DNA from: Myxococcales bacterium
GTDB lineage: Bacteria; Myxococcota_A; Polyangia; GCA-2747355
Direction of reading: 5' to 3'
Assembly (NCBI GenBank): GCA_020431405.1
Contig: JAGQIK010000096.1
Span: forward strand, 1-53,774
Length of the DNA: 53,774 bases
The notes beneath the pieces were generated by a model. It saw only the letters and a program-made list of their open reading frames with translations. It was not told where the DNA came from and searched no databases. The stretch's first letter is position 1; every line of letters starts with the position of its first letter. Positions 50,812-53,774 of this stretch are shown piece after piece. A program made the position numbers and the translations under genes.

Positions 50812-53142
50812 CTACGGCAGGCCGCCGAGCAGCATCAGCGGCAGCGAGATGCGGCGATCGGAGAGCGCTTCGCGGTAGCGCTTGAGGATGTCTCGCGCGC
50901 GAGAGAGCTCGGTGCGGTCGCCGGTGGCGCGGGCGACGATCACGCGACGCAGCACCTCGCGCAGCGGCTCGCTCTCGTGGCGGATGTCGCCCCAGCGCGC
51001 CCAGCGACGCAGGTGCTCGGCGCCGTTCTGCAGGTGCCGCGCGAGCAGCAGGAAGCGCGCGCCGTCGTCGTGATACTGGCAAAGAAGGCGCGCCAGCTTG
51101 GTGCCGTCGCCGTCGGCGGCGTAGCGCCAGGCGAGCTGGTCCTCGGCCTCGAGCAGGCCCAGCGCGTGCGCGGCCTTCATGCTGCCGTCGAGCTTGATCG
51201 ACAGCAGCGCGGCGATAGCGCGTTTCTCGGGGCTCTCGGCGATGGTGTCGACGACACGCTTGGCCTCGAGCGCGTGGCCGAGCCGCGTTAGCACCGCCGC
51301 CAGCTGCGCGCGGGCAAAGCGCACGTCGCGCGCGACGTCGGTCTCCGCGGCGAGCACTTTGAAGTCGGCGAGGGCGGCGCGGGTCAGCGACAGCGCGCGC
51401 TCGCCGTTGTCGAGCGCGAGCTCGTCGCGCGCTAGCTCGAGCGCCAGCCGCGCACGGTAGCGACGGCGCGAGGTTGTCGGTTGCGCGCTGATCAGGCCGC
51501 GATAGACCGCGCGCCGCAGCGCGATGTCAGCGAGGGTGCGTCGCGTCGAGCGCGTGGTCAGCCGCAGCAGCAGCTTCTCGGGCGCCACCAGCGGGGGCAG
51601 CGTCACGCGCGCATCGGAAGGATCGTGGCCCGCTTCGAGCAGCAGCAGCGCCAGCGCGCGCTCGTGCAGTGGGTCGCGCGCGACGCCGAGCGAAGGCGGC
51701 AGCTGCTTGCGCGCTTCGGGGGCGACGCTGGCCAGCCACAGCAGCGCGCAGGGGCGCGAGGTGGGTGCCAGCAGCGGCGTGGCGATCGAAGGACGCGCGC
51801 GTCGGCGCAGGCGCGCGCGCGCGGCGTCGACATCGTTGCCGAAGGCGACGTCGAGCGCGTCGGCGATGCAGCGCTCGGTGGCGCTGCTGCCGCGCTGGCG
51901 CAGCAGGCTGGTGGCCGCGGTGTGATCACCCACGAGCAGGTGCACCACGGCGGCGCGCCGGCGATCGGCGGGCGTCTCGGGCGGGTGCGCCGCGAGCGCC
52001 GAGCTGGCCGCCGCGATCTCGCCCAGCTTGAGCAGGGTGTGGATCGGCGTCGGGTCGCCGCAGCGCAGCTGCTCGCCGAGGGCGTCCTCGTAGCGGCGGT
52101 GCACGAGCATCAGCCGCACCGTGTGGCGACAGTCGCCGCGCATGCGCGAGAGCTGCACGCGCTGCGTGAAGGTCGCCTCGCCGAAGGCGCAGGCGCGGTC
52201 GAGCGTGCGCTCGAGGTTGGCCAGCGCGCGGGCGCGGTGAAGGGGTGTGGCAGAAGCGATGGCGAAGGCCACGCTGAGATCGCGGCGGTTGCGCTCGCCC
52301 GGCACCGCGTCCAGCAGGCCGTTTTGCAGGCGCTCGGGATCGGCGGTGGCGCGGCGCAGCGACAGCTCGCCCAGCGGCAGGAACGCCATGGCGAAGGCGA
52401 TCACGCCGACGGCGGCGCCGATGCCGAGCTGCGAGTGGTCGGGGCCGACGCGCTGCGGGCGGCCCTCGTAGGCCAGCTTGACGGGGGTCTCGCCGTTGCA
52501 GGTCAGCCGCCAGCGCCCGCCGAGCTCGCGATAGCCGAGCTCGTCGTCGCCCACAGCGGCGACGCGCTCGAGCCGACCGCGCACGCGCACGCGGTCGCCG
52601 GGCTGCAGCGATCGATAGACGAGGTGCTGGCGCGCGTCGAACGTCTCGGTGCCGCCCGCGGCGAGCCACACGCGATGGGCGACGTCGCCGCGCGTACGGC
52701 CCACGCGGCGGCCGGGCAGGCGTTCGCGCGAGCCGACGAGCACGTCGACGTCGCCGTCGAGCTCCACCGCGATGCCGCCGACATCCACCGCCAGCGACGA
52801 CGCGCGCAGGCTCACCGAGCGCGCCTCGTCCTCGACGGCGGCGGCGCTGCTGACGGCGGCCGTGCGTTGATCTTCGAGGCGCTGGCAGTCGGGCAGCACC
52901 GGCGCCGCCTCGTCGTCAGGCGTCACGCAGCGCAAGGTGCCGACGAGGGTGATCTCCTCGCCCGCCGCCGAGGGGGCCAGCGAGCGCGGCTCTCCCAGCG
53001 TCTTGCGCGCGCGCGCGACTTTGCGCGCCATGCGCCGACGTGGTCGCGACCACGCCCATAGCATCCCGAGCACCACGAAGACGACGAGCCCAGTGACCCA
53101 GACCGCCACGCCGTGGGCGACCAACCAGCTCAGAAGCGACAT
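50812..53142 (-). CDS. Membrane protein with GIDE-like domain and helical repeats
   Basis: A 776-residue protein. Residues 1-30 are a membrane segment (GVAVWVTGLVVFVVLGMLWA). Residues about 60-235 are beta-rich, with SVSLRASSLAVDVGGIAVEL and VYRSLQPGDRVRVRGRLERV, like the GIDE domain next to membrane segments in MULAN-like proteins. A second membrane segment lies at about 240-262, and residues about 290-770 are an all-alpha TPR/SEL1-like solenoid with Arg/Ala-rich repeats. The protein would be an inner-membrane scaffold. ATG 53142 begins MSLLSW; the next gene's frame follows its TAG directly. Confidence 0.75.
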   Translation of the reverse strand: MSLLSWLVAHGVAVWVTGLVVFVVLGMLWAWSRPRRRMARKVARARKTLGEPRSLAPSAAGEEITLVGTLRCVTPDDEAAPVLPDCQRLEDQRTAAVSSAAAVEDEARSVSLRASSLAVDVGGIAVELDGDVDVLVGSRERLPGRRVGRTRGDVAHRVWLAAGGTETFDARQHLVYRSLQPGDRVRVRGRLERVAAVGDDELGYRELGGRWRLTCNGETPVKLAYEGRPQRVGPDHSQLGIGAAVGVIAFAMAFLPLGELSLRRATADPERLQNGLLDAVPGERNRRDLSVAFAIASATPLHRARALANLERTLDRACAFGEATFTQRVQLSRMRGDCRHTVRLMLVHRRYEDALGEQLRCGDPTPIHTLLKLGEIAAASSALAAHPPETPADRRRAAVVHLLVGDHTAATSLLRQRGSSATERCIADALDVAFGNDVDAARARLRRRARPSIATPLLAPTSRPCALLWLASVAPEARKQLPPSLGVARDPLHERALALLLLEAGHDPSDARVTLPPLVAPEKLLLRLTTRSTRRTLADIALRRAVYRGLISAQPTTSRRRYRARLALELARDELALDNGERALSLTRAALADFKVLAAETDVARDVRFARAQLAAVLTRLGHALEAKRVVDTIAESPEKRAIAALLSIKLDGSMKAAHALGLLEAEDQLAWRYAADGDGTKLARLLCQYHDDGARFLLLARHLQNGAEHLRRWARWGDIRHESEPLREVLRRVIVARATGDRTELSRARDILKRYREALSDRRISLPLMLLGGLP

Positions 53143-53227
53143 AGATACGTCCCGACGGTCGCGCTACTACCCATTGTATATAGTCTAACCGTCTCGGTGG
53201 TCGCCGTCATCCCACACTGGCGATCGA

Positions 53228-53774
<547 letters not shown>

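Noticed and set aside
51481-53061. A 526-residue plus-strand open frame
   Set aside because: Antisense to the 776-residue membrane protein; low-complexity composition and no start signal.

Overview
The window is a GC-rich chromosomal segment with densely packed genes. The content suggests a myxobacterium-like member of Myxococcota (Deltaproteobacteria in older usage): many Ala/Gly-rich and Cys-rich lipoproteins, an FG-GAP lipoprotein with a Cys-rich head, a complete Tad (Flp) pilus locus, several SRPBCC proteins, a cytochrome P450 and few ordinary housekeeping genes. This placement is inference from gene content; no rRNA or tRNA gene was seen. No insertion sequence, prophage, CRISPR array or integrase was recognised either.

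Left part (1-16 kb): two related lipoproteins with Ala/Gly/Thr linkers, a zinc-ribbon membrane protein, an SRPBCC protein, a frameshifted FG-GAP lipoprotein, two LysR regulators each divergent from a small gene with palindromes between, a divergent YchF-type ATPase, an exported adenosine deaminase homologue, a TetR/P450 divergent pair with a duplicated operator, recA, and a collagen-like exported protein behind a small lipoprotein.

Middle (16-31 kb): an alpha/beta hydrolase behind an exported adenosylhomocysteinase-like protein; a Crp/Fnr regulator with near-identical TGTGA-N6-TCACA sites before itself and before a neighbouring SRPBCC gene; a YARHG protein; a CapA-type phosphoesterase with a PDZ partner; TatD; a PiT-like phosphate permease preceded by a near-consensus PHO box; a membrane-anchored fusion of a ClpA-type N-domain to ClpS, coupled to a beta-propeller protein; and a diacylglycerol/lipid kinase.

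Tad locus (about 35.4-46.4 kb, all minus strand), in transcription order: flp, tadV (cpaA), tadE, cpaB, cpaC, cpaE (tadZ), cpaF (tadA), tadB, tadC, tadD, a lipoprotein and a VWA-containing tadG. It is followed without a gap by two ArsA-type ATPases, then a CrtI/retinol-saturase-like oxidoreductase overlapping a polyprenol/phytol-kinase-like gene. A sigma-54-like element precedes flp.

Right part (46.7-53.8 kb): a plus-strand operon of an acyl-CoA dehydrogenase homologue, a PhnD-like binding protein without a signal peptide, and a fusion of a degenerate TusA domain to a ferritin-like diiron domain. This trio and the ClpN-ClpS fusion are the best candidates for undescribed biology. The end holds a SAM methyltransferase that lacks a normal start codon, a large GIDE-like/helical-repeat membrane protein, and a partial protein with a Trp-Asp-rich tail.
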